NCBI GenBank assembly: GCA_900551355.1
Contig: URVR01000066.1
Span: 1 to 8,969, forward strand
Direction: 5' to 3'
From: an uncultured Eubacteriales bacterium
GTDB taxonomy: Bacteria > Bacillota > Clostridia > Oscillospirales > Oscillospiraceae
DNA: 8,969 nt
Shown here: one piece after another, positions 1 to 6,232 of the stretch
Position numbering within the stretch: position 1 is the first letter of the stretch
How the letters are laid out: every line of letters starts with the position of its first letter
Notes under the pieces: model-generated
What the model was told of the DNA's origin: nothing
What the model saw: the letters and a program-made list of their open reading frames with translations, nothing else
Database searches by the model: none
Made by a program: the position numbers and the translations under genes

Positions 1-55
1 TGGAATATGCTTTGTGCAGGTCGCGTACTTCTAAAAGTTTTTTTGTATAATCCAT
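1..55 (-). CDS. ABC transporter ATP-binding protein, N-terminal fragment (runs off the window)
   Basis: Reading the minus strand from ATG at 55 gives 18 codons, MDYTKKLLEVRDLHKAYS, before the window ends. The pattern LLEVRDLHKAYS is the typical first beta strand and A-loop region of ABC transporter nucleotide-binding subunits, where an aromatic residue (here the Tyr) stacks on the adenine of ATP. A ribosome site GAGGTG lies about 7 bases upstream of the ATG. The Walker and signature motifs would lie outside the window, so the transported substrate cannot be told. Codons are AT-rich (AAA, CTT, TTA), unlike the GC-rich genes to the right, which suggests a foreign origin. The operator-bearing promoter upstream fits repressor-controlled exporters of the MacB/LolD or drug-efflux kind, but that is inference. 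Only the N-terminal pattern supports the call. Confidence 0.72.
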   Translation of the reverse strand, partial: MDYTKKLLEVRDLHKAYS

Positions 56-125
56 ACTTAACACCTCTTTTTTGTTCATGTTTTTTTACAATTAAAATTT
101 TACTACACAAAGCACAAATACACCA

Positions 126-142
126 CTTACATTTGATGTAAG
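126..142. repeat. Perfect 7-base inverted repeat in the ABC gene leader
   Basis: CTTACAT-TTG-ATGTAAG is a perfect dyad with a 3-base centre, lying between the promoter at 231-259 and the ABC start codon at 55. A smaller minus-strand hairpin, GTCTG-GTGA-CAGAC with a GNRA-like loop, sits at 187-200 in the same leader. The dyad could be a second operator or an RNA hairpin. Nothing in the sequence decides between these, and no convincing second promoter was found beside it. Confidence 0.4.
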
Positions 143-230
143 GTTCCTTTGCTTGAATTTCACCGCTATTCTTTATGCTGCTTTTCGTCTGTCACCAGAC
201 ATTCAATCTTCTACAAAATATTCACCATAT

Positions 231-259
231 ATCATAGTCGGTTGACCGACCAATAACAA
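231..259 (-). promoter_or_regulatory. Promoter with palindromic operator in its spacer, reading toward the ABC gene
   Basis: On the minus strand there is a -35 box TTGTTA (259-254), exactly 17 bases of spacer, and a -10 box TATGAT (236-231). The spacer contains the perfect dyad GTCGGT-TG-ACCGAC (237-250, 6-base arms). A palindrome placed between -35 and -10 is a classic repressor site, and sequences of this GACCGAC type are common for TetR-family regulators of efflux ABC transporters (family knowledge). Transcription would start near 224, giving a leader of about 170 bases before the ABC start codon. No regulator gene is in the window, so the identity of the repressor is inference. Confidence 0.6.
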
Positions 260-270
260 CACACTATTTC

Positions 271-299
271 TTGACAACCTTATACTCATGTTCTACAAG
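271..299 (+). promoter_or_regulatory. Possible plus-strand promoter
   Basis: A consensus -35 box TTGACA (271-276) is followed by a 17-base spacer and a weaker -10 box TACAAG (294-299, four of six consensus bases). It points away from the ABC promoter. No plausible coding start with a ribosome site follows, and a terminator-like hairpin begins only about 20 bases after the expected start of transcription. It is either chance in AT-rich DNA, the promoter of a short terminated RNA, or the residue of a deleted divergent regulator gene. Confidence 0.3.
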
Positions 300-326
300 A
301 GTTCTAAATCTATTTGTTTAATCCAT

Positions 327-370
327 AAATGCAAAAAGGACAGCAGTATCAAATTGCTATCCTTGCATTT
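327..370. terminator. Imperfect stem-loop, probable bidirectional intrinsic terminator
   Basis: The arms pair as AAATGCA (327-333) with TGCATTT (364-370), AGGA (337-340) with TCCT (360-363) and AGCA (342-345) with TGCT (355-358), with a 9-base loop, a 3-A bulge and one C/A mismatch. On the plus strand the stem ends in T-rich sequence; on the minus strand a run of five T lies inside the stem. It has no intact gene to terminate in the window, so it may mark the end of a gene or element that has been rearranged away. Confidence 0.5.
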
Positions 371-423
371 TATTATGGCTGATAATGTATAAGCGTGGGT
401 TCGTCATATTTGGTGTGGTATCT

Positions 424-561
424 TTAACTATGGGAAACTCCGCGCTCCCATTTGCTCACCGCCTTGTCCGTCACATGCAGCAGCTGTGCCAGCTGCCGCT
501 GGGTCAGGCCCTGCCGCTTTCGCTGTTCGGCCACAAAGGTGCCGAAGGTCTGTTTGTCCAA
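424..561 (-). pseudogene. Truncated XRE-family helix-turn-helix regulator
   Basis: The fragment is 45 codons from a TTG start at 561 to TAA at 426-424. The start is supported by GAGGTGAT (573-566) a few bases upstream and by a good promoter just before it. Residues 5-42 match the start of XRE (Cro/CI-type) domains: FGTFVAEQRKRQGLTQ, then RQLAQLLHVTDKAVSKWERG, where GLTQ..LA begins the helix-turn-helix and DKAVSKWERG is the recognition helix. Family members continue with a proline-aspartate turn and at least two more helices to complete the five-helix fold. Here the reading frame ends after GVSHS, exactly where DNA composition switches from GC-rich to AT-rich. The gene therefore looks broken by insertion or recombination, and the product is unlikely to fold. 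A genuine 45-residue protein is a less likely alternative. Confidence 0.75.
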
Positions 562-579
562 AGTGATCACCTCGCTGCC

Positions 580-607
580 ATTGTAGCAGGCGGGGCGGAA
601 AATGCAA
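580..607 (-). promoter_or_regulatory. Promoter of the truncated XRE gene
   Basis: On the minus strand TTGCAT (607-602), a 16-base spacer and TACAAT (585-580) form a good sigma-A promoter. The start of transcription would fall near 573, leaving a leader of only about a dozen bases that consists mainly of the ribosome site. An imperfect palindrome, AACCG-ACCGG-CGGTT (606-620), overlaps the -35 box and could be an autoregulatory operator (inference). Confidence 0.6.
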
Positions 608-675
608 CCGACCGGCGGTTTACATGCCCGTTTTTTCGCATTTTTCACCGGATGACTGGGAAAAGCCGACAAGGG

Positions 676-704
676 TTGCCTAAAAGAGGAAAAAGCGGTA
701 TAAT
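676..704 (+). promoter_or_regulatory. pncB operon promoter
   Basis: TTGCCT (676-681), a 17-base spacer and a perfect TATAAT (699-704) precede pncB, with transcription expected to start near 711. This is the only clear promoter upstream of the four plus-strand genes that follow, which are closely packed. Confidence 0.7.
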
Positions 705-717
705 ACTCTGTAACACA

Positions 718-736
718 CTTTGCGCCGCGCGCAAAG
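718..736 (+). promoter_or_regulatory. Perfect hairpin in the pncB leader
   Basis: CTTTGCGC-CGC-GCGCAAAG has 8-base perfect arms and a 3-base loop. It starts roughly 7 bases into the predicted transcript and ends 8 bases before the ribosome site GAGG (745-748). As DNA it could be an operator dyad just downstream of the promoter; as RNA it could be a 5' stabilising stem or affect translation. It has no T tract, so it is not a terminator. No NiaR- or NrtR-like site was recognised, so a link to NAD control is unproven. Confidence 0.5.
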
Positions 737-756
737 ACCGATTTGAGGTATGAAGG

Positions 757-2208
757 ATGAAAACACAGGAAAAGCTGAACATGACCATGCTCTGCGACTT
801 CTACGAGCTGACCATGGGCAACGGGTATTTCCAGGCCGGGTACAAGGACCGCATCGTCTACTTTGACGTGTTCTTCCGCAAGGTGCCGGACGGCGGCGGC
901 TTTGCCATCACGGCGGGACTGGAGCAGCTCATCGACTACATCGAAAACCTGCATTTCACGGAGGAGGACATCGCCTATCTGCGGGGGCGGAACCTGTTCT
1001 GTGAGGAATTTCTGGACTATCTGCGTACCTTCCGCTTCACCGGCGACATCTACGCTATCCCGGAGGGAACGCCGGTGTTCCCCAAGGAGCCGCTGGTGGT
1101 GGTGCGCGCCCCGGCCATTGAGGCCCAGCTCATCGAGACGTTCACCCTGTTGACCATCAACCACCAGAGCCTCATCGCCACCAAGGCCAACCGCATCAAC
1201 CGCACCGCCCGGGGCCGGACGGTGCTGGAGTTCGGCTCCCGCCGGGCGCAGGGCGCCGACGCGGCCATCATCGGCGCGCGGGCGGCCTACATCGGCGGCG
1301 TGGCCGGTACGGCCTGCACCCTGTCCGACGAGCTGTACGGCGTGCCCGCCGGCGGAACCATGGCCCACGCCTGGGTGCAGATGTTCCCCAGCGAGCTGGA
1401 GGCATTCAAGACCTACTGCCGTATGTACCCCACCAACGCCACGCTGCTGGTGGACACCTACAACACGCTGCACTCCGGCATCCCCAATGCCATCCGCGCC
1501 TTTGACGAGGTGCTCAAGCCCATGGGCATCACCCAGTGCGGTATCCGGCTGGACTCCGGCGATCTGGCCTATCTGACGCAGAAGGCCCGGAAGATGCTGG
1601 ACGACGCCGGCTGGACAGAGTGCAAGATCTCCGTGTCCAACTCGCTGGACGAGTACCTTATTCAGGATATGCTGCTGCAGGGCGCACAGATCGACATGTT
1701 CGGCGTGGGCGAGCGGCTCATCACCGCCAAGTCCGAGCCGGTGTTCGGCGGCGTGTACAAGCTGGTGGCCGTTGAGGAGCCGGACGGCACGGTGGTGCCC
1801 AAGATCAAGGTCAGCGAGAACGTGGAAAAGATCACGGTGCCCCATTTCAAGAAGGTGTACCGCTTCTACGGACGGGATACCGGCAAGGCCATCGCCGACT
1901 ACATGACGCTTCACGACGAGACGGTGGACGACACCAAAGACCTGACCATCTTCGATCCGCTGGCAACGTGGAAGAGAAAGCACATCTACAACTTTGAGGC
2001 CCGGGAGCTGCTGGTGCCGGTATTCCTGAACGGCAAGCGGGTGTACGACAGCCCGCCGCTGCCGGAGATCCGCGACTACTGCCAGCAGCAGGTGGACACC
2101 CTGTGGGACGAGGTGAAGCGCTTCGACTATCCCCACAAGTACTACGTCGACCTGTCCGACAAGCTGTGGGACATCCAGCAGCATCTGCTGCGCAGCTCCC
2201 AGGAGTAA
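757..2208 (+). CDS. pncB: Nicotinate phosphoribosyltransferase
   Basis: This 483-residue cytoplasmic enzyme joins nicotinate to PRPP, with ATP hydrolysis, to give nicotinate mononucleotide, the entry step of the Preiss-Handler route of NAD salvage. Visible family motifs in order are DFYELTMGNGYF near residues 14-25, EFGSRRAQG at 158-166, GTMAHAW at 200-206 with His204 as the expected phosphorylated histidine, IRLDSGDL at 263-270, VSNSLDE at 293-299 and FGVGERL at 315-321. The length of about 480 residues fits the Bacillota form of the family. ATG at 757 has GAGG eight bases upstream; the ATG at 750 is in another frame. It is the first gene of a same-strand run, with cls starting 41 bases after its stop. 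No defect is visible. Nicotinamide phosphoribosyltransferase is a distant alternative but fits less well. Confidence 0.96.
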   Translation: MKTQEKLNMTMLCDFYELTMGNGYFQAGYKDRIVYFDVFFRKVPDGGGFAITAGLEQLIDYIENLHFTEEDIAYLRGRNLFCEEFLDYLRTFRFTGDIYAIPEGTPVFPKEPLVVVRAPAIEAQLIETFTLLTINHQSLIATKANRINRTARGRTVLEFGSRRAQGADAAIIGARAAYIGGVAGTACTLSDELYGVPAGGTMAHAWVQMFPSELEAFKTYCRMYPTNATLLVDTYNTLHSGIPNAIRAFDEVLKPMGITQCGIRLDSGDLAYLTQKARKMLDDAGWTECKISVSNSLDEYLIQDMLLQGAQIDMFGVGERLITAKSEPVFGGVYKLVAVEEPDGTVVPKIKVSENVEKITVPHFKKVYRFYGRDTGKAIADYMTLHDETVDDTKDLTIFDPLATWKRKHIYNFEARELLVPVFLNGKRVYDSPPLPEIRDYCQQQVDTLWDEVKRFDYPHKYYVDLSDKLWDIQQHLLRSSQE

Positions 2209-2249
2209 CAAAAGGCAGGCCCGCAAGAAAGAGAAAAGGAGGTACGCCT

Positions 2250-3803
2250 GTGAAAAAACCGAGAGTCCAACAGAGAACAGAGCGCCGCATATCCGCGGCG
2301 CTGCGGCTGGTGCTGGTGGCGGTGCTGCTGGCGGCGCAGCTGGCGCTGGTGTTCCTCCTGAGCACCGTCCTCAAGCAGCGGGCGGCCCTGGCCTACACCA
2401 TTTTGGAGCTGCTGGCCTTCGTCTGCGGTGTGTACATCTGGACGAAGCCCGGCACCACCAGCTACAAGGTGGGATGGATATTCTTGATCCTCTTCCTGCC
2501 GGTGGTGGGACTGATCCTCTACTGGCTGTGGAACGGCGGCCGCCAGTCCAAGCGACTGGATCTGAAAAAGCTGCCGCCGCCCCAGGAGCCGGGGCACAAA
2601 CAGGAGGAGAGCCGCCTGAATGTGGAAAAGCTGCGGCAGACCATGCCCCAATGGGCACCGCTGGCAGCCTATCTGAACAATAAAGGATTTCCGCTTTACA
2701 GAAACACTGCTGCAACGTATCTGCCCACCGGCAAGGCGTTTCTGGAGGATATGCTGGACGCCATGGAGCAGGCGGAGCGCTTCATCTTCCTGGAGTACTT
2801 CATCATGGCGGAGGGCGAGATCTGGGATCGCCTGACGGACATCCTGCGCCGCAAGAGCGGACAGGGCGTGGAGGTCAAGCTGATCTTCGACGACTTCGGC
2901 AGCATGATGCGCATGCCCGCCGAGGAGGTGGAGGCCCTGCGCCGGGCCGGTGTGGAGGTCATCGTCTTCAATCCGGTGCACCACTATGTGAACCGGCTGT
3001 ACTTCAACTACCGCGACCACCGGAAGATCACCTGTGTCGACGGCGACACGGCCTACACCGGCGGCGCCAATCTGGCCGATGAGTACGCCGACATCATCCG
3101 GCGCTTCGGCTACTGGAAGGACTGCGGCATCCGGCTGGAGGGCGAGGGCGCCTGGGGCCTGACCCGGGAGTTCATCTACATGTGGGAGCGCCTGGGCGGC
3201 GAATTCCACAGCGAGCACGACTACTACCGTCCCATGCACCACGCTCTGTCTGACGGCTTCTGCCAGACGGTGGTGGACGGGCCGGACAATAACCCGGACG
3301 CCATGGCGGAGGATGTGTTCCTCCAGATGATCTCGCGGGCGCGGCAGACGGTGTATATCACCACGCCGTATCTGGCCATCGACGAGCCGATGATCAAGGC
3401 CCTGTGCCTGGCCGGGGACAGCGGCGTGGACGTGCGGCTGATGATGCCGGGCATCCCGGACCACAAATTTGCCTATCAGGTGGCGCAGAGCTATTTTCCG
3501 GAGTTGACAGACCATGGTGTGAAGATATATACTTACACGCCGGGTCTTATCCACGGCAAGACCGTGATGGTGGACCGGGAGGCGGCCTTCGTTGGCTCGG
3601 TGAACATGGACTTCCGCAGCTTCCAGCTGCACTTCGAGTGCGGCGAGCTGCTGTACCGCGTGCCCGCCATCGAGTCGCTGCTGGAGGATATGGACGACAT
3701 CATGGCCCACAGCGAGCCGGTGACGCCGGCACGCATGGCGGCGCGTCCCTGGTACCTGCGGGTCGTGGGCGTGGTGCTGCGTCTGTTTGCCATGTGGATG
3801 TGA
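2250..3803 (+). CDS. cls: Cardiolipin synthase, phospholipase D family
   Basis: The product is a 517-residue membrane enzyme that condenses two phosphatidylglycerols to cardiolipin and glycerol. I start it at GTG 2250 because AAGGAGGT lies six bases upstream and the hydrophobic N-terminus begins right after; earlier in-frame ATGs lie within pncB. Three hydrophobic segments lie near residues 14-40, 46-64 and 73-94, the last two resembling the PLDNc region of bacterial Cls. Two HKD catalytic motifs are intact: His257, Lys259 and Asp264 followed by GGAN (271-274), and His435, Lys437 and Asp442 followed by GSVN (449-452). Two HKD motifs in a single chain of about 500 residues behind membrane helices is the classic Cls layout. 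It lies between two cofactor genes with short gaps, so it is probably cotranscribed; the functional reason is unclear. Another PLD-type phosphatidyltransferase is the main alternative. Confidence 0.93.
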   Translation: MKKPRVQQRTERRISAALRLVLVAVLLAAQLALVFLLSTVLKQRAALAYTILELLAFVCGVYIWTKPGTTSYKVGWIFLILFLPVVGLILYWLWNGGRQSKRLDLKKLPPPQEPGHKQEESRLNVEKLRQTMPQWAPLAAYLNNKGFPLYRNTAATYLPTGKAFLEDMLDAMEQAERFIFLEYFIMAEGEIWDRLTDILRRKSGQGVEVKLIFDDFGSMMRMPAEEVEALRRAGVEVIVFNPVHHYVNRLYFNYRDHRKITCVDGDTAYTGGANLADEYADIIRRFGYWKDCGIRLEGEGAWGLTREFIYMWERLGGEFHSEHDYYRPMHHALSDGFCQTVVDGPDNNPDAMAEDVFLQMISRARQTVYITTPYLAIDEPMIKALCLAGDSGVDVRLMMPGIPDHKFAYQVAQSYFPELTDHGVKIYTYTPGLIHGKTVMVDREAAFVGSVNMDFRSFQLHFECGELLYRVPAIESLLEDMDDIMAHSEPVTPARMAARPWYLRVVGVVLRLFAMWM

Positions 3804-3819
3804 AAGGGGAGGAGCACGG

Positions 3820-4434
3820 TTGGCCTGTTATATTTTCGGCGCGGGCAGCTATTACGGCCTTTCCCGGCGTCCCGCACCCGGCGATATGGTCATCGCCGCC
3901 GACGGCGGCTGGCGCGTCTGCCGGGAGGAGGGTATCGTGCCCGACCTGCTGCTGGGGGATTTTGACTCGCTGCACACCGTGCCGGACTTTGCCCATATCC
4001 GCCGGGTACCGGTGGAAAAGGACGACACCGACATGATGCTGGCCATCAAGGAGGGGCTTGCCCGGGGCGAGACGGAATTCCATCTCTACGGCGGTATGGG
4101 CGGACGCACCGACCACACCATCGCCAACCTCCAGGGGCTTCTCTATCTGGCGGAGCGGGGCGCACAGGGTTGGCTGTACGGCGACCGGGAGCGTTTTACC
4201 GCTATCCGCAATGGGGAGATCGACCTCCCGGCCCGGGAGAAGGGCATCGTGTCCGTGTTCTGCATGGGCGCGGACGCGCAGGGCGTCACCATCGAGGGCG
4301 GCCAGTACACCGTACATGACGCGGTGCTGACGGCGTCGTTCCCGCTGGGCGTCAGCAATCATTTTGTGGGCAATCCTGTCCGCGTGGCTGTCACGCGGGG
4401 CAGTTTGCTGATAGCATTGATCGAAAAGGAGTAA
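3820..4434 (+). CDS. thiN: Thiamine pyrophosphokinase
   Basis: This 204-residue cytoplasmic enzyme transfers pyrophosphate from ATP to thiamine, giving thiamine pyrophosphate. The start is placed at TTG 3820: GGGGAGG (3806-3812) is correctly spaced, and the protein then opens with MACYIFGAGSYYG, the usual first strand. An upstream in-frame ATG at 3787 lies inside cls, lacks a ribosome site and would add an unlikely 11 residues. Family motifs are AADGGWR (26-32), GDFDS (46-50), EKDDTD (66-71), GGRTDHT (94-100) with Asn103, and SN at 179-180. The first half is the catalytic domain and the second half the beta-rich thiamine-binding domain. The length is normal for ThiN. It starts 16 bases after cls and its last codons contain the ribosome site of the next gene, so translation is probably coupled. 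Confidence 0.94.
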   Translation: MACYIFGAGSYYGLSRRPAPGDMVIAADGGWRVCREEGIVPDLLLGDFDSLHTVPDFAHIRRVPVEKDDTDMMLAIKEGLARGETEFHLYGGMGGRTDHTIANLQGLLYLAERGAQGWLYGDRERFTAIRNGEIDLPAREKGIVSVFCMGADAQGVTIEGGQYTVHDAVLTASFPLGVSNHFVGNPVRVAVTRGSLLIALIEKE

Positions 4435-4440
4435 ATCAAC

Positions 4441-4905
4441 ATGAAAAAGAACGGACTGAACAAGCTGCTGGCCCTGCTGCTGGCCCTGGTGATGGTGCTG
4501 GCGCTGGCCGCCTGCGGCAATAAGGCTCAGGACAACGGCGGCGCCGGCGATGACGCCAACGTCGTCACCGACGGCACCGTGGCCGATGGCGCCACCGTGG
4601 GCAAGGGCGCTACCGCCTTCACCGTGGAAGTGGCTCAGCTGGACGGCACCTCCATCACCTTCACCGTCAACACCGACAAGGCCACCGTGGGCGAGGCTCT
4701 GCTTGAGCTGGGCATTGTGGCCGGTGACGACACCGAGTACGGCCTGTACGTCAAGACCGTCAACGGCGTGACGCTGGACTATGATACGGACGGCGCTTAC
4801 TGGGCCTTCTACATCAACGGCGAGTACGCCATGACCGGTGTGGACGCCACCAACATCGAGGCCGGCGCCATCTACGCCCTGAAGGCGGAGAAGGCCGAGG
4901 GCTGA
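4441..4905 (+). CDS. DUF4430-domain lipoprotein, possible ligand-binding protein
   Basis: The product is a 154-residue secreted lipoprotein. Residues 1-24 form a lipoprotein signal (two lysines, a leucine/alanine-rich core and lipobox LAAC with Cys25). A low-complexity linker rich in Gly, Asp, Ala, Thr and Val runs to about 55. Residues 57-150 resemble DUF4430, the domain related to the C-terminal part of transcobalamin and intrinsic factor; the motif WAFYINGEYAMTGVD (121-135) is characteristic. AAAGGAG (4425-4431) within the end of thiN is its ribosome site, and only six bases separate the genes. Proteins with this domain are thought to bind small ligands outside the membrane, often near ECF-type vitamin transporters. 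Position after thiN hints at a thiamine-related ligand, while a folate transporter gene lies about 1.3 kb beyond on the opposite strand. The ligand is unknown, and no transporter is encoded in this operon. Confidence 0.85.
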   Translation: MKKNGLNKLLALLLALVMVLALAACGNKAQDNGGAGDDANVVTDGTVADGATVGKGATAFTVEVAQLDGTSITFTVNTDKATVGEALLELGIVAGDDTEYGLYVKTVNGVTLDYDTDGAYWAFYINGEYAMTGVDATNIEAGAIYALKAEKAEG

Positions 4906-4921
4906 GACTGACCGCACAGCA

Positions 4922-4962
4922 AAAAAAGGACAGGCATGGCTTTGCCATGCCTGTCCTTTTTT
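4922..4962. terminator. Bidirectional intrinsic terminator between convergent operons
   Basis: GGACAGGCATGGC (4928-4940) and GCCATGCCTGTCC (4944-4956) form a perfect 13-base stem with a TTT loop, flanked by A7 on the left and T6 on the right. The A and T tracts can extend the stem to 19 pairs and give a U tract in both directions. It lies between the stop of the DUF4430 gene (4905) and the end of folC on the other strand (4970), so it ends both operons. Confidence 0.96.
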
Positions 4963-4969
4963 GCACATT

Positions 4970-6232
4970 TCAGCGGGTCAGCGCCGCCTCAGCCTCCCCC
5001 ATGAGGTACAGGGAGCCGCAGCACAGCACCGCGCCGTCCGCGGCACTGTCCAGCGCCAGTGCCGCGCCCTCTGCCACGGAGGCGCAGGCCGTCACCGGCT
5101 TGCCCAGCGGCGCCAGATAGGCTGCCAGCTCCTGAGCCGGCAGGGCGCGGGGACTGTCCGGCGTCACGGTGATGAACCGTGCCGTGCAGGGCAGCAGCGG
5201 CGCGTACATGTGTCGGTAGTCCTTGTCCCGCAGGACGCCGGTGAGCACCGTCAGCGGCCGTCCGGGCAGATAATCCCGGATGTTTTCCACCAGTGCCGCC
5301 ATGCACTGGGGGTTATGCCCGCCGTCCATGACCACCAGCGGCTCCCGCCGCACCACCTCGAAGCGGACAGGCCAGCGCACCTGCGCCAGACCCTGCCGCA
5401 CCGCGTCCTCGCCGATGGCCCAGCCCCGGCGGCGCAGCACCTCCGTTACCGTCAGCGCTGTGGCGGCGTTGTACAGCTGCATCCGGCCCAGCAGCGGCAG
5501 ATGCAGATCGGTCAGGTCACCGAAATCGAAGGACTGACCGTCCAGCGAGTGGGCGAGAGGGGAGAGAGCGTCCATGTCCACCGGGTGCAGCGTGACGCCG
5601 CAGGAGCGGCATCGTGTGGATACGATCTCCGCCACAGACGGCGCACAGGGGTACAGCACCGCCTCGCAGCCGGGCTTGATGATGCCGGACTTGGTGGCGG
5701 CGATCTTCTCCACGGTGTCGCCCAGATAGGCCATGTGATCGAGCCCGATATTGCACAGCACGGCGGCCTCCGGCGCGGGAATGACGTTGGTGGCGTCGAA
5801 CTCGCCGCCCATGCCCACCTCACATACCACGATGTCGCACTTACGCCGGGCAAACCATGTGAAGGCGATGGCGGTCACTATTTCAAACTCCGAGGGGTGG
5901 TCAGCCATGCTGTCCGCCAGCGGCTGCACCTCCTCCGTGATGGCGCACAGCTCCTCGTCGGGGATCTCCTGACCGTTCACCTGCATCCGCTCGTTGAAGC
6001 GAAAGATGTAGGGCGATGTGTACAGCCCCGTGCGATACCCCGCGGCTTGCAGGATGGAAGCCAGCATGGCGCAGGTGGAGCCCTTGCCGTTTGTACCGGT
6101 GATGTGAACGAACCTTACCGTCCGTTCCGGATGCCCCAGCTTTTCCAACAGCTCGTGGATGCGCCGGAGCCCCGGCTTGCTGCGCCGCCAATCCACCGCG
6201 TGGATGTAGGCCAGCGCCTCACGGATCGTCAT
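4970..6232 (-). CDS. folC: Folylpolyglutamate synthase / dihydrofolate synthase
   Basis: This 420-residue cytoplasmic Mur-ligase-family enzyme adds glutamates to folates with ATP and, in bifunctional forms, makes dihydrofolate from dihydropteroate. The start is set at ATG 6232 (MTIREALAYIHAVDW), preceded by GGGAGG; an in-frame ATG at 6283 would add 17 residues unlike the family and lacks that support. Motifs are the P-loop GTNGKGS (46-52), TSPYIFRFNER (72-82), EVGMGGEFDATN (138-149), GLDHMAYLGDT (163-173), Lys181 in the KSGIIK segment (usual carbamylated-lysine region) and MDGGHNP (302-308). Small departures from the commonest forms are GGE for GGR, TKSG for EKAG and DGGHNP for DGAHNP. It overlaps the end of folT by 14 bases, so the two are translationally coupled. 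Whether it has dihydrofolate synthase activity cannot be told here; pairing with an importer favours polyglutamylation. Confidence 0.95.
   Translation of the reverse strand: MTIREALAYIHAVDWRRSKPGLRRIHELLEKLGHPERTVRFVHITGTNGKGSTCAMLASILQAAGYRTGLYTSPYIFRFNERMQVNGQEIPDEELCAITEEVQPLADSMADHPSEFEIVTAIAFTWFARRKCDIVVCEVGMGGEFDATNVIPAPEAAVLCNIGLDHMAYLGDTVEKIAATKSGIIKPGCEAVLYPCAPSVAEIVSTRCRSCGVTLHPVDMDALSPLAHSLDGQSFDFGDLTDLHLPLLGRMQLYNAATALTVTEVLRRRGWAIGEDAVRQGLAQVRWPVRFEVVRREPLVVMDGGHNPQCMAALVENIRDYLPGRPLTVLTGVLRDKDYRHMYAPLLPCTARFITVTPDSPRALPAQELAAYLAPLGKPVTACASVAEGAALALDSAADGAVLCCGSLYLMGEAEAALTR

Noticed and set aside
385..753. Plus-strand open frame of 122 codons
   Set aside because: It spans the composition junction, the XRE remnant and the pncB promoter, has no ribosome site and has no domain.
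424..2226. Minus-strand open frame of 600 codons opposite pncB
   Set aside because: Most of it is the antisense of pncB with repetitive His/Val/Gly/Leu composition. Only its last 45 codons are a real remnant (XRE fragment), with their own promoter, ribosome site and TTG start at 561.
2142..3710. Minus-strand open frame of 522 codons opposite cls
   Set aside because: It is an antisense shadow: cls has two intact HKD motifs and a strong ribosome site, while this frame shows no recognisable domain.
3700..4968. Minus-strand open frame of 422 codons opposite thiN and the DUF4430 gene
   Set aside because: It runs antisense to two well-supported genes, has no domain pattern and crosses the bidirectional terminator.
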